From: Betaproteobacteria bacterium SCN2
GTDB taxonomy: Bacteria; Pseudomonadota; Gammaproteobacteria; Burkholderiales; Thiobacillaceae
Direction of reading: 5' to 3'
DNA length: 64,000 nt
Assembly: GCA_008923285.1 (NCBI GenBank)
Contig: WBSG01000006.1
Span: 1-64,000, forward strand
In this document: one piece after another, positions 8,976 through 15,852 of the stretch
Position numbering within the stretch: position 1 is the stretch's first letter
How the letters are laid out: each line of letters opens with the position of its first letter
Translations under genes and position numbers: made by a program
The notes under the pieces: generated by a model
Databases searched by the model: none
What the model was told of the DNA's origin: nothing
What the model saw: the letters and a program-made list of their open reading frames with translations, nothing else

Positions 8976-9532
8976 GCTGCACCTCCGATAACGTTGTTAC
9001 GTGAGGCGCGTACACGACGCGCAATCGCGGCCAGCAGTACCAGTCCCGCGAAACCGGCAACGCCCCATGCGAGGTATTCCTTCCAGTCATGGCGATGGGC
9101 TTCGGTGACGGCTGCCTCATCGTGCAGATCAAGCTCTCCGGCCAGAAGGTCGCTCTCCTCTCCCGCCATCACCGTCGCGGCAACGGCAACGACACCGGGC
9201 TTGAGTTCCTGCGTCAGAGTGGCTTCGAACTCACCTTCGGCATGAGACTCGACGGGAACCTTGACACCGCCAAGTTCCAGCTCCAGCTTCGCATCCTTGA
9301 CTGGACTGCCATCGCCAAAGCGATCGAGATAAAGCGTGATCTGCTTGCCATTGACCACGCCGACCAATTCGAACAACTCGGACACGGCCGTGAAACGTGG
9401 CAAAGCCGGTCCACCGGTGGTGACCGGGGCATCGCCGTGATCATGACCTTCGCCTGCCCATGCCGTGGTCACGGATAAAGCGAGACCAACCGCCCCCATC
9501 AGAGTGATCAACCTATTCCTGAAACGATTCAT
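8972..9532 (-). CDS. Small His-rich periplasmic protein with C-terminal membrane helix, czc-linked
   Basis: Start at 9532 is favoured because AAGGAA lies seven bases upstream; an ATG 21 bases earlier overlaps czcC. The roughly 186-residue product has a signal peptide ending AWA, a GEGHDHGD metal-binding-like stretch, a beta-rich domain, a second His-containing segment (DLHDEAAVTEAHRHD) and one C-terminal transmembrane helix (about 150-172). It ends with RRVRAS, placing the tail in the cytoplasm. It lies between the channel and adaptor genes and overlaps both or nearly so, implying that it is an accessory of this efflux complex. I know no established function for it. Confidence 0.75.
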   Translation of the reverse strand: MNRFRNRLITLMGAVGLALSVTTAWAGEGHDHGDAPVTTGGPALPRFTAVSELFELVGVVNGKQITLYLDRFGDGSPVKDAKLELELGGVKVPVESHAEGEFEATLTQELKPGVVAVAATVMAGEESDLLAGELDLHDEAAVTEAHRHDWKEYLAWGVAGFAGLVLLAAIARRVRASRNNVIGGAA

Positions 9533-9549
9533 GCTTGGATTCCTTGTGT

Positions 9550-10815
9550 TCATTCGGGGAGCAGACCGAGGGTCTGCCGCAAGAGGGAAACGGCTGCTGC
9601 CAGATCGATGCGCGCACGCGCGGCCTGTCGTTCGCCTTCGGCAGCTTCCAGTTCGATGCGCAAGCGCGTGGGCAAATCGCTTTCACCCAGGCGGAAGGAT
9701 TTCTCGAAGAACCCCCTGGATTCGCGCGCCAGTTGGGCACGCTTGTCGGCAGCCGTGAGTTGTTGCTGGGCGGACTCGACGCGCACGCGTGCCGCCTCCA
9801 GATCGGCGATCAGGCGTTCGCGCTCCAGCCTCAATTGCCCTTCCGCCTCGATCGCCTCGGCGCGGGCCAGACCGGCCTTGGCGCGATTGCGGCTCTCCGA
9901 GCCGAATGGAAAGCGGATGCCGACAGTGACTGTCTGCTGGTAGGGATCACCGAACACGCCTCGGTCGCGTGTCGTGGCGAGCGTCAATTCCGGGTTCGCG
10001 CGGGTCTGGACTTCCGCCAGTTCTGCACCCCGCCTGGCAACTTCAGCGCGGTTGAGCAGTTCGATGACTGCCGGATGCGAAGTATCCAGTGCGGCAAAAT
10101 CGGCAGGCACGGCCGGCGCAGGTTCGCCAGCGGCAGAAACCTCATCACCTTGGGAAATCGGAGCCATCCCGATCAACGCGCGCAGTTGCTGTGTCGCCGT
10201 CGCCAAAGCCGTGTTGGTTTCGGCCAGGGCCACCTCCGCGGTTGCTGCCGCGCCATCCGCCTGGTGCTGGTCGGAGCGGGCAAGATCGCCGGCCTTGACG
10301 CGCCGAACGACATCCGACGCCAATTGACGGGCACCGTTCAGTCGCTCCTGCGCGAGTCCCTTTTCGATGCGCGCACGCTGCCATGCCCACCAGGCTTCGC
10401 GCACGGTGGCGGCGGTACGTAATTGAGATCCCAGGGCACGGCTGGCGGTCGCCCTGGATTCGGCATCGGCCAGTGCGCCGGTTCGCGAACGCTCACCGGG
10501 CAGCCACAAGGGCAAGGCAATTCCCGCGACGTATTCGCGGCTTCCTTGGTTCTTGTTGAGCTGATCCGTCTTGGCCGAAACTTCCAGCGACGGAGGCTCG
10601 GCCGTCCAACTGTCTGCACTTTGCCTACGTGCCTCGGCGGCCTCGCGGCGTTCAGCGAGTGATTGCGCTTCAGGTTGGCGAGACCACGCCGCTTCGAATG
10701 CCTGTTTGAGCGTGAGTGGCGCGGATTGCGCCCATAGATTGCCAGCCGCCAGCATGCCGCCAATGGCAAGGCATAGGGTTCGACTCAGCCAGCGATGATG
10801 ATGTTTCTGAACCAT
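9550..10815 (-). CDS. czcC: Outer-membrane efflux channel, TolC/CzcC family
   Basis: Start at 10815 is chosen for the CAGGAG site eight bases upstream; an in-frame ATG at 10887 has none. The product, about 421 residues, has a signal peptide ending LWAQ and the doubled alpha-helical repeat of outer-membrane efflux proteins. It is rich in Ala, Arg, Glu and Gln, with long coiled-coil helices at about 30-230 and 250-410. It should provide the exit duct for the CzcA/CzcB pump. There are 149 bases between czcI and this gene, longer than the other gaps in the operon. Confidence 0.88.
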   Translation of the reverse strand: MVQKHHHRWLSRTLCLAIGGMLAAGNLWAQSAPLTLKQAFEAAWSRQPEAQSLAERREAAEARRQSADSWTAEPPSLEVSAKTDQLNKNQGSREYVAGIALPLWLPGERSRTGALADAESRATASRALGSQLRTAATVREAWWAWQRARIEKGLAQERLNGARQLASDVVRRVKAGDLARSDQHQADGAAATAEVALAETNTALATATQQLRALIGMAPISQGDEVSAAGEPAPAVPADFAALDTSHPAVIELLNRAEVARRGAELAEVQTRANPELTLATTRDRGVFGDPYQQTVTVGIRFPFGSESRNRAKAGLARAEAIEAEGQLRLERERLIADLEAARVRVESAQQQLTAADKRAQLARESRGFFEKSFRLGESDLPTRLRIELEAAEGERQAARARIDLAAAVSLLRQTLGLLPE

Positions 10816-10964
10816 CCGATTCTCCTGTGATGAAAGCACACACGGGGGGGAATCGGCGAGGCACGACCCGTTAAGGTCGACATGCAACGGACGGATCAGG
10901 CCGTCACGTTACATAGGGGATGCGGGGGGAATGCAGGGTAGCAACAGATCGCCCGCCTCGCCGA

Positions 10965-11318
10965 TTAGGCGAGGGGCGCCCAGTTAGGGCGCTCGGGCTG
11001 GTAATGCGGAGAAGTGTTCTGGCTGTGCCGATAATCATCGACGACTGCCGACGCATATGAGAGTGCTGAAATCTGGATTTCACCGAAGATGGCCGCAGCG
11101 CATCCGGCATGGCAGGCACCGCAGTCATTGTCGATCCCGCCGGATACCTTCGGATCGGCTTTATCACCTTGGCTGGCATCGGCCTTGTGCTGGTGATCGT
11201 GATGGCCGAAGTGCTTGGCGGCGGCCCCCGACTCATGCTGGCAATAGACGCCGACTGCTGCCCAGCTGAACTGGAGCGGCAGGAAGACAAGCAACAGAAT
11301 GGAGAGCCAGCGACGCAT
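10965..11318 (-). CDS. czcI: CzcI-like periplasmic protein
   Basis: A 117-residue exported protein beginning MRRWLSILLLVFLPLQF, which closely matches my recall of the CzcI family that precedes czcC in Cupriavidus-type operons. After the signal peptide comes a CQHE motif, a His-rich HFGHHDHQH segment and a GACHAGC cysteine pair. CzcI is thought to influence czc expression or sense periplasmic metal. It begins 17 bases after cadA ends, so the ATPase and the RND genes look co-transcribed. A 7-bp hairpin (CCTCGCC/GGCGAGG, 956-974 of the 10 kb block) overlaps the stop codon and could attenuate read-through into czcC. Confidence 0.85.
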   Translation of the reverse strand: MRRWLSILLLVFLPLQFSWAAVGVYCQHESGAAAKHFGHHDHQHKADASQGDKADPKVSGGIDNDCGACHAGCAAAIFGEIQISALSYASAVVDDYRHSQNTSPHYQPERPNWAPLA

Positions 11319-11335
11319 GCGCGAAATTGTAGCAG

Positions 11336-13579
11336 CTAAGTTCTGACAGGGAAAATTGGTTTGCGAAGTAAACGTAACCCATTTGCAACTACCAGCAGGC
11401 TTGCCCCCATATCGGCGAACACCGCCATCCACATGGTGGCGTTCCCGGCAATCGCCAGCACCAGGAACACCGCCTTGATGCCGAGCGCTAGCGCGATGTT
11501 CTGCCAAAGAACGGAATGAACTCGCCGCGACAGCCGAATGGTTTCCGGAATACGGCGCAGATCGTCATTCATGACGACCACATCGGCCGCTTCCATCGCC
11601 GTGTCGGTGCCTGCCGCGCCCATCGCCACGCCAATGTCAGCGCGGGCCAGGGCCGGCGCGTCGTTGATGCCATCCCCGGTCATGGCCGTCGCGCCGTAGC
11701 GACGCTGCAATTCTTCGATAGCCGCCAGTTTGTCCTCGGGCAGCAGGTTGCCGCGTGCATCGTCGATACCCGCCTGCTTGGCGATCGTGCTGGCCGTTGC
11801 ACTGTTGTCGCCCGTCAGCATCACGGAGGTAATGCCAAGCCGGTGCAGTTGCTTCAATGCTTCCCTAGAGCTTTCCTTGATCGTATCAGCCACCGCGAAG
11901 ATCGCCAGCACCTGCTGTTCGGATGCCAGCAGCGTCACACTGCGGCCTTGCGCTTCGTGAGCATACAGCCGGGCCTCGATTTCGGCACTGCATAGACGCC
12001 GATCTTCGATCAGCCGGTGGTTGCCCAATGTGAGTTGCTGGCCATCCGTGCGAGCTTCGATGCCGCGCCCCGGCAGCGCAACGAAATCGGTGAGGCCGTT
12101 TTCCGGCAGATTCAGGCCTGAGGCAATCGCCTTCGCCACCGGGTGGTCGGAATGCCCGGCCAGGGTCGCCGCCCATGAGAGCACCTGTGCTTCCAGCACC
12201 GCCGATGGCAACACTTCGGTGGCAACCAACCGTGGTTTGCCCTCGGTGATGGTTCCCGTCTTGTCCAGAGCAATCGCGCGCAGTTTGCGGGCCTCTTCGA
12301 GGTAGACGCCGCCCTTGATCAGGATGCCGCGCCGAGCGGCCGCCGCCAACCCGCTGACCACGGTCACCGGCGTGGCGATCACCAGCGCGCAAGGACAGGC
12401 GATGACCAGCAACACCAGTGCCTTGTAGAGCGACTGAGTCCAGCCCCAGCCGAACAGCCAGGGGCCAAGCGCAGCCATCGCCAGCGCGATGAAAAAAACC
12501 GCTGGCGTATAGATCGCCGCGAAGCGGTCGACAAAACGCTGGGTCGGCGCCCGCGCCTCCTGGGCCTGTTCGACGGCATGGATGATCCGGGCGAGCGTGG
12601 TGTTGTCGGCCGTGGCCGTGACCTCGAACTCCAGGGTGCCGGTCTCATTGATGGTGCCGGCGAAGACCAGGTCGCCGATCGCCTTGTCGACTGGAATGCT
12701 CTCTCCCGTCACTGGTGCCTGATTCACCGCGCTGCTGCCCGCCGTCACCCGGCCATCCAATGGAATGCGCGCGCCCGGCTTCACCCGCGCTACTGCCCCA
12801 AGCGTTACCTGCGCGGCGGCAAGCTCGTGCCACCGCCCATCGGCTTGTCGAACTTCGGCGGTATCCGGCGTCAGTGCCAGCAAGCTCTTGATCGCATTGC
12901 GGGCTCGATCCACGGAGCGCGCCTCGATCAGTTCGGCAATGGCGTACAAGGCCATGACCATCGCCGCCTCTGGCCACTGCCCGATCAGGAATGCGCCGGT
13001 CACAGCCACGCCCATCAGCGCGTTCATGTTCAACTGCCCACGTCGCAGGGCCGCCAGGCCCTTGCTATAGGTGGAGAACCCGGAAAGCCAGATGGCAACA
13101 GCGGCTAACGCCATACCCACCCCCCTGAAGGGCGGCGTATCGGGAGCGAAGAAATGCACGGCTTCCGCCGCAACAGCCAAGCCTAGAGCCGCCAGCGCTC
13201 GGCCAAAATCGCCAAGGCCACTCGCCGCCGGTGAAATGGAATCGGGTTTCAGCGGCTCGGGCTCGAAGCCGGCTTGTCGGATCACAGCCAGCGCCGCCTC
13301 CAGTGCCAGCGCATCCGCGTCGATGGTGATGGTGCGGGCCGACAGTTCAAAGCGTAGCGCGCGAATCCCGTCGATGCCGGCCAAGGCCTTGCGGATGTCG
13401 TTTTCTTCGGTCGGACAGTCCATCGACGGAATGCGAAAGACCGCTGATGTTCCGGCGCCAACTGCCGATGCTGGAGCCGCGGTCAATGAAACAGGCGCAG
13501 AACAACCGCCCTGGCATGCACAGGGCGTAGCGTCCCCGAGGGGACTTGGACGATTGGCCGACTTTACGAAGTTTTCCAT
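11336..13579 (-). CDS. cadA: Heavy-metal P1B-type ATPase, Cd/Zn/Pb exporter (CadA/ZntA type)
   Basis: A 747-residue metal-pumping ATPase that should export soft divalent cations from cytoplasm to periplasm. The N-terminus has a CACQGGC cluster (Cys20, 22, 26) and a heavy-metal-associated domain with a MDCPTEE binding loop (about 53-59), the form seen in Cd/Zn/Pb pumps. Further on are the actuator TGES (291-294), the transmembrane CPC metal site (395-397), the phosphorylation motif DKTGT (439-443) and a C-terminal GDGIND hinge. It is the first gene of the leftward operon and lies divergent to cadR, whose promoter architecture precedes it. Confidence 0.93.
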   Translation of the reverse strand: MENFVKSANRPSPLGDATPCACQGGCSAPVSLTAAPASAVGAGTSAVFRIPSMDCPTEENDIRKALAGIDGIRALRFELSARTITIDADALALEAALAVIRQAGFEPEPLKPDSISPAASGLGDFGRALAALGLAVAAEAVHFFAPDTPPFRGVGMALAAVAIWLSGFSTYSKGLAALRRGQLNMNALMGVAVTGAFLIGQWPEAAMVMALYAIAELIEARSVDRARNAIKSLLALTPDTAEVRQADGRWHELAAAQVTLGAVARVKPGARIPLDGRVTAGSSAVNQAPVTGESIPVDKAIGDLVFAGTINETGTLEFEVTATADNTTLARIIHAVEQAQEARAPTQRFVDRFAAIYTPAVFFIALAMAALGPWLFGWGWTQSLYKALVLLVIACPCALVIATPVTVVSGLAAAARRGILIKGGVYLEEARKLRAIALDKTGTITEGKPRLVATEVLPSAVLEAQVLSWAATLAGHSDHPVAKAIASGLNLPENGLTDFVALPGRGIEARTDGQQLTLGNHRLIEDRRLCSAEIEARLYAHEAQGRSVTLLASEQQVLAIFAVADTIKESSREALKQLHRLGITSVMLTGDNSATASTIAKQAGIDDARGNLLPEDKLAAIEELQRRYGATAMTGDGINDAPALARADIGVAMGAAGTDTAMEAADVVVMNDDLRRIPETIRLSRRVHSVLWQNIALALGIKAVFLVLAIAGNATMWMAVFADMGASLLVVANGLRLLRKPIFPVRT

Positions 13580-13588
13580 AGCAAGCTC

Positions 13589-13619
13589 ATTAGAAACCCT
13601 GTAGCGGCTAAAGAGTCAA
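13589..13619 (-). promoter_or_regulatory. MerR/CadR-type promoter and operator for the cadA-czc operon
   Basis: Read leftward, a -35 TTGACT (13614-13619) and a -10 TCTAAT (13589-13594) are separated by 19 bases, the overlong spacer used by MerR-family activators. The spacer and its edges form an imperfect dyad, roughly ACTCTTTAGC-C-GCTACAGGGT, very like known CadR/PbrR/ZntR operators. CadR is encoded divergently 65 bases away, so it very probably binds here and twists the promoter into an active shape when metal is bound. Confidence 0.85.
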
Positions 13620-13683
13620 GCAGCTACAATTCCGGTATAGGCCGATTCACTTCAGATACGGAGAAACGGGTCGCCATATCAAC

Positions 13684-14139
13684 ATGAAAATCGGAGAGCT
13701 TGCCCGCCACACCGGCACCCAGGTTGAAACCATTCGCTATTACGAGCGCGAAGGGCTGCTGCCGGAACCCGCTCGCACCGAAGGCAACTACCGTATTTAT
13801 GGCGACGCCCACGCCGAGCGGCTGTCGTTCATTCGCAATTGCCGCAGCCTGGACATGACGCTCGACGAGATCCGGGTGTTACTGCGCTTCAAGGATTCGC
13901 CAGCGGAAAACTGCGGGGCGGTCAACGATCTGCTCGACGAACATGTCGGCCATGTTGTGACTCGTATCCGCGAACTGAAGAAACTAGAGCGCCAACTACG
14001 TGATCTGCGGGATCAATGCAAAGACTCTCGCGATGCCAGCGAGTGTGGAATCTTGAACGAGTTAGCTCAACGCCCTACTGCCAAAGGACTAACCGGGCAA
14101 TACGTTACTGCTCATCTGCGCGGAGTTCACAAATCGTAG
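13684..14139 (+). CDS. cadR: MerR-family Cd/Pb-responsive regulator
   Basis: A 151-residue MerR-family activator. The N-terminal winged helix reads MKIGELARHTGTQVETIRYY, followed by a dimerisation helix. Cysteines at 77, 112 and 121 fit the soft-metal site of CadR/PbrR proteins. The C-terminal tail lacks the long His-rich end of some CadR members. It is divergent to cadA and should control the 13589-13619 promoter and perhaps its own. PbrR and CadR are hard to tell apart by eye, so metal preference (Cd, Pb or Zn) is open. Confidence 0.88.
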   Translation: MKIGELARHTGTQVETIRYYEREGLLPEPARTEGNYRIYGDAHAERLSFIRNCRSLDMTLDEIRVLLRFKDSPAENCGAVNDLLDEHVGHVVTRIRELKKLERQLRDLRDQCKDSRDASECGILNELAQRPTAKGLTGQYVTAHLRGVHKS

Positions 14140-14583
14140 CGTCGTCTGTGCCGAATATAAATCTGCATTCTTCAATAGCGGGTTGTTGCCGAGGCCTCTT
14201 GACTGCCGGACACCAGTCATTCGTTTAGAACCGGTCTTATGGCAGGATTGGCCGACGAGCTGGAATTGTCCTTCCGGCAAATTTCAGAGTCGAGCAACCT
14301 CTTGAACGTCCGCTGCCGAGCGCAGGAGACAGTCAGAGCGTGGTCACAGACGATGATTTGGTGCAATTTCATGCTTCAGTCGTCGGAGGTAACCACCCTT
14401 CAACTACAACCGGCTTCCTCAAAACCCGCGCCAATACAGGAAGTGACCTCGCGCACGCTCGCGAGACTAACAGAGAGAACGGAGAACAGAGAGGCGTGCG
14501 TCGGGGTGAAAATGCTGGGTTCGGATGGCTCGCGCTCGCGAGGTCATGCCCGGAATCCGCGCCAGTACTGGCGGGTATAGGCG
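14140..14583. other. Gene-free stretch with inverted arms beside tRNA-Phe
   Basis: No convincing gene in 444 bases. It holds two imperfect inverted arms: 14419-14466 and 14526-14580 both contain ACCCGC..CCA..TAC..GG and TGACCTCGCG-type blocks in opposite orientation. It also holds a perfect 14-bp palindrome CGCCAGTACTGGCG at 14560-14573. Lying between the metal operon and the tRNA 3' end, it may be the scar of an element border. No integrase is visible. Confidence 0.4.
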
Positions 14584-14615
14584 AAAAAAAACCAACCGAT
14601 AACGGTTGGTTTTTG
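14584..14615 (-). terminator. Intrinsic terminator of tRNA-Phe
   Basis: Leftward, ACCAACCG-TTAT-CGGTTGGT forms an 8-bp stem (14591-14598 with 14603-14610) followed by a run of T on the minus strand (the A run at 14584-14590). It lies just downstream of the tRNA 3' end. On the plus strand the stem is also followed by TTTT, so it may work both ways. Confidence 0.85.
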
Positions 14616-14621
14616 GAATTT

Positions 14622-14697
14622 TGGTGGCCAGGGGCGGAATCGAACCGTCGACACGCGGATTTTCAATCCGCTGCTCTACCAACTGAGCTACCTGGCC
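14622..14697 (-). tRNA. tRNA-Phe (anticodon GAA)
   Basis: A 76-nt cloverleaf on the minus strand with an encoded CCA end. The acceptor stem starts GGCCAGG and pairs with the CCTGGCC before ACCA. The D-arm carries AGCTCAGTTGGTAGAGC. The anticodon arm is GCGGA-TTGAAAA-TCCGC, giving anticodon GAA, and the T-arm contains GGTTCGATTCC. Its 3' end faces the metal-resistance block, the usual orientation for island insertion at a tRNA. Confidence 0.97.
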
Positions 14698-14785
14698 TTT
14701 GCCGCTATATCATGGCAAAAAGAATGACCGGCGAGGCCGGTCAGGCGTGCAATTAAACCCGTTCTCGGCTTTTTCGTCAAGCCGC

Positions 14786-15088
14786 TCAGCACTGCAAACC
14801 GTTCGTGAGGCACACGTAGCGTTTGGCGATGGACACGCCGATCCAGATCCAGAACAGCAGGAAGAAGGCGACGAAGGGGATGTGTGCGTCGATCACGAAG
14901 CGCGGCGTGATGAAGCGCGTGGCGCGGATCACGGGCGAGGTGATGGTCTTGAGGATGCCGTAGAACATGTTCTGGTCGCGCTTGGCGCCCGCGAGCATGT
15001 ACAAGAGGCCCTGCCCCAGCAGCGAGTAGCCTGCGATTTCGACCAGCAGGCGCACGCTGGAAAGTATGAGGATTTCTGTTTGTGCCAT
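14786..15088 (-). CDS. Small inner-membrane protein, unknown function
   Basis: Start at 15088 (MAQTEILI) is preferred because GGAG lies close upstream; a longer frame to 15166 would overlap the divergent TPR gene's promoter. The 100-residue product has two or three hydrophobic segments (about 8-33, and 68-93), with a basic loop (KRDQ, PRFVID) between them. No family is recognised with confidence. It lies divergent to a TPR protein gene across about 90 bases. Confidence 0.65.
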   Translation of the reverse strand: MAQTEILILSSVRLLVEIAGYSLLGQGLLYMLAGAKRDQNMFYGILKTITSPVIRATRFITPRFVIDAHIPFVAFFLLFWIWIGVSIAKRYVCLTNGLQC

Positions 15089-15174
15089 GTCTTCTCCGTT
15101 TTTGCGTATTGTAACTTGCCCTTGACGGCCGCCTGGCTGAAAATCGGGGGCTTGTTTCCCGTGCAAGGACGGAA

Positions 15175-15762
15175 ATGAACTACGACCAATGGCGCTGGGA
15201 AGCGCGCGCGTGGCTGATGGAGATGCTGGGGCGGAAGTCGGCGGCGATCCAGGCCTACGAGCAGGCCTATGCGGCGGCGCCGGGCAACATGCGGCTGGCG
15301 CACCTGATCGGCTTCATGTACGCGCAGCTGGACGATTTCGCCAAGGCGGAAAGCTGGCTCATGCGCGTATGCGAGCGCGATCCCAACAATGGCGACGCCT
15401 GGTTCAACCTCGGCTTCGTGCATGACAAGGGCCGCGCCTGGCAGAAGGCGATCGACGCCTTCAAAAAGTCGGTCGAGCTGACGCCGAACCAGGACCGCGC
15501 CTGGTACGGCATGGGCATGGCGTATGCGCATCTTGGCAACCACGAGGAGGCGGCCAGGGCGCTGGAACACGCGGCGCGCCTGCAGCCCATGAATGGCCAT
15601 GCCTGGTATGCGCTCGGCATGGCCTATCACCACATGCATGACCCCGACCAGGTCAAGCGCACGGCCGAGCAGCTGGCGCAGTTCGATCCGCAGCGGGCCA
15701 AGGTCTTCATTCGCGAAACCGAGCGGCCGGACCTGCATCATCTGGTCGCGCACATCGACTGA
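15175..15762 (+). CDS. Tetratricopeptide repeat protein
   Basis: A 195-residue soluble protein made of about four to five TPR units, seen as recurring patterns such as AWFNLGFVHDKGRAWQKAI, AWYGMGMAYAHLGNHEEA and AWYALGMAYHHMHDPDQV. There is no signal peptide, so it is probably a cytoplasmic scaffold or interaction protein. An AAGGACGGAA segment precedes the ATG as ribosome-binding site. It ends before a bidirectional terminator shared with the convergent symporter gene. The partner is unknown. Confidence 0.85.
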   Translation: MNYDQWRWEARAWLMEMLGRKSAAIQAYEQAYAAAPGNMRLAHLIGFMYAQLDDFAKAESWLMRVCERDPNNGDAWFNLGFVHDKGRAWQKAIDAFKKSVELTPNQDRAWYGMGMAYAHLGNHEEAARALEHAARLQPMNGHAWYALGMAYHHMHDPDQVKRTAEQLAQFDPQRAKVFIRETERPDLHHLVAHID

Positions 15763-15780
15763 TTCCGCCAGTTCCGCAAA

Positions 15781-15814
15781 CAACAAGGCCCGCAAACGCG
15801 GGCCTTGTTGTTTG
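15781..15814. terminator. Bidirectional intrinsic terminator
   Basis: A perfect 13-bp stem, CAACAAGGCCCGC at 15781-15793 and GCGGGCCTTGTTG at 15798-15810, with a four-base loop. T-rich sequence follows on the plus strand (TTTG). It separates the convergent TPR and symporter genes and should end both transcripts. Confidence 0.9.
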
Positions 15815-15852
15815 TGCTCCCCTGCTGGGCAGGGGAGCGGCAGATGCCGCAC

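Noticed and set aside
14340..14756. Open frame across the tRNA-Phe gene encoding a WWPGAESNRR-type peptide
   Set aside because: This is the familiar spurious translation of a tRNA-Phe gene; the frame has no other support.
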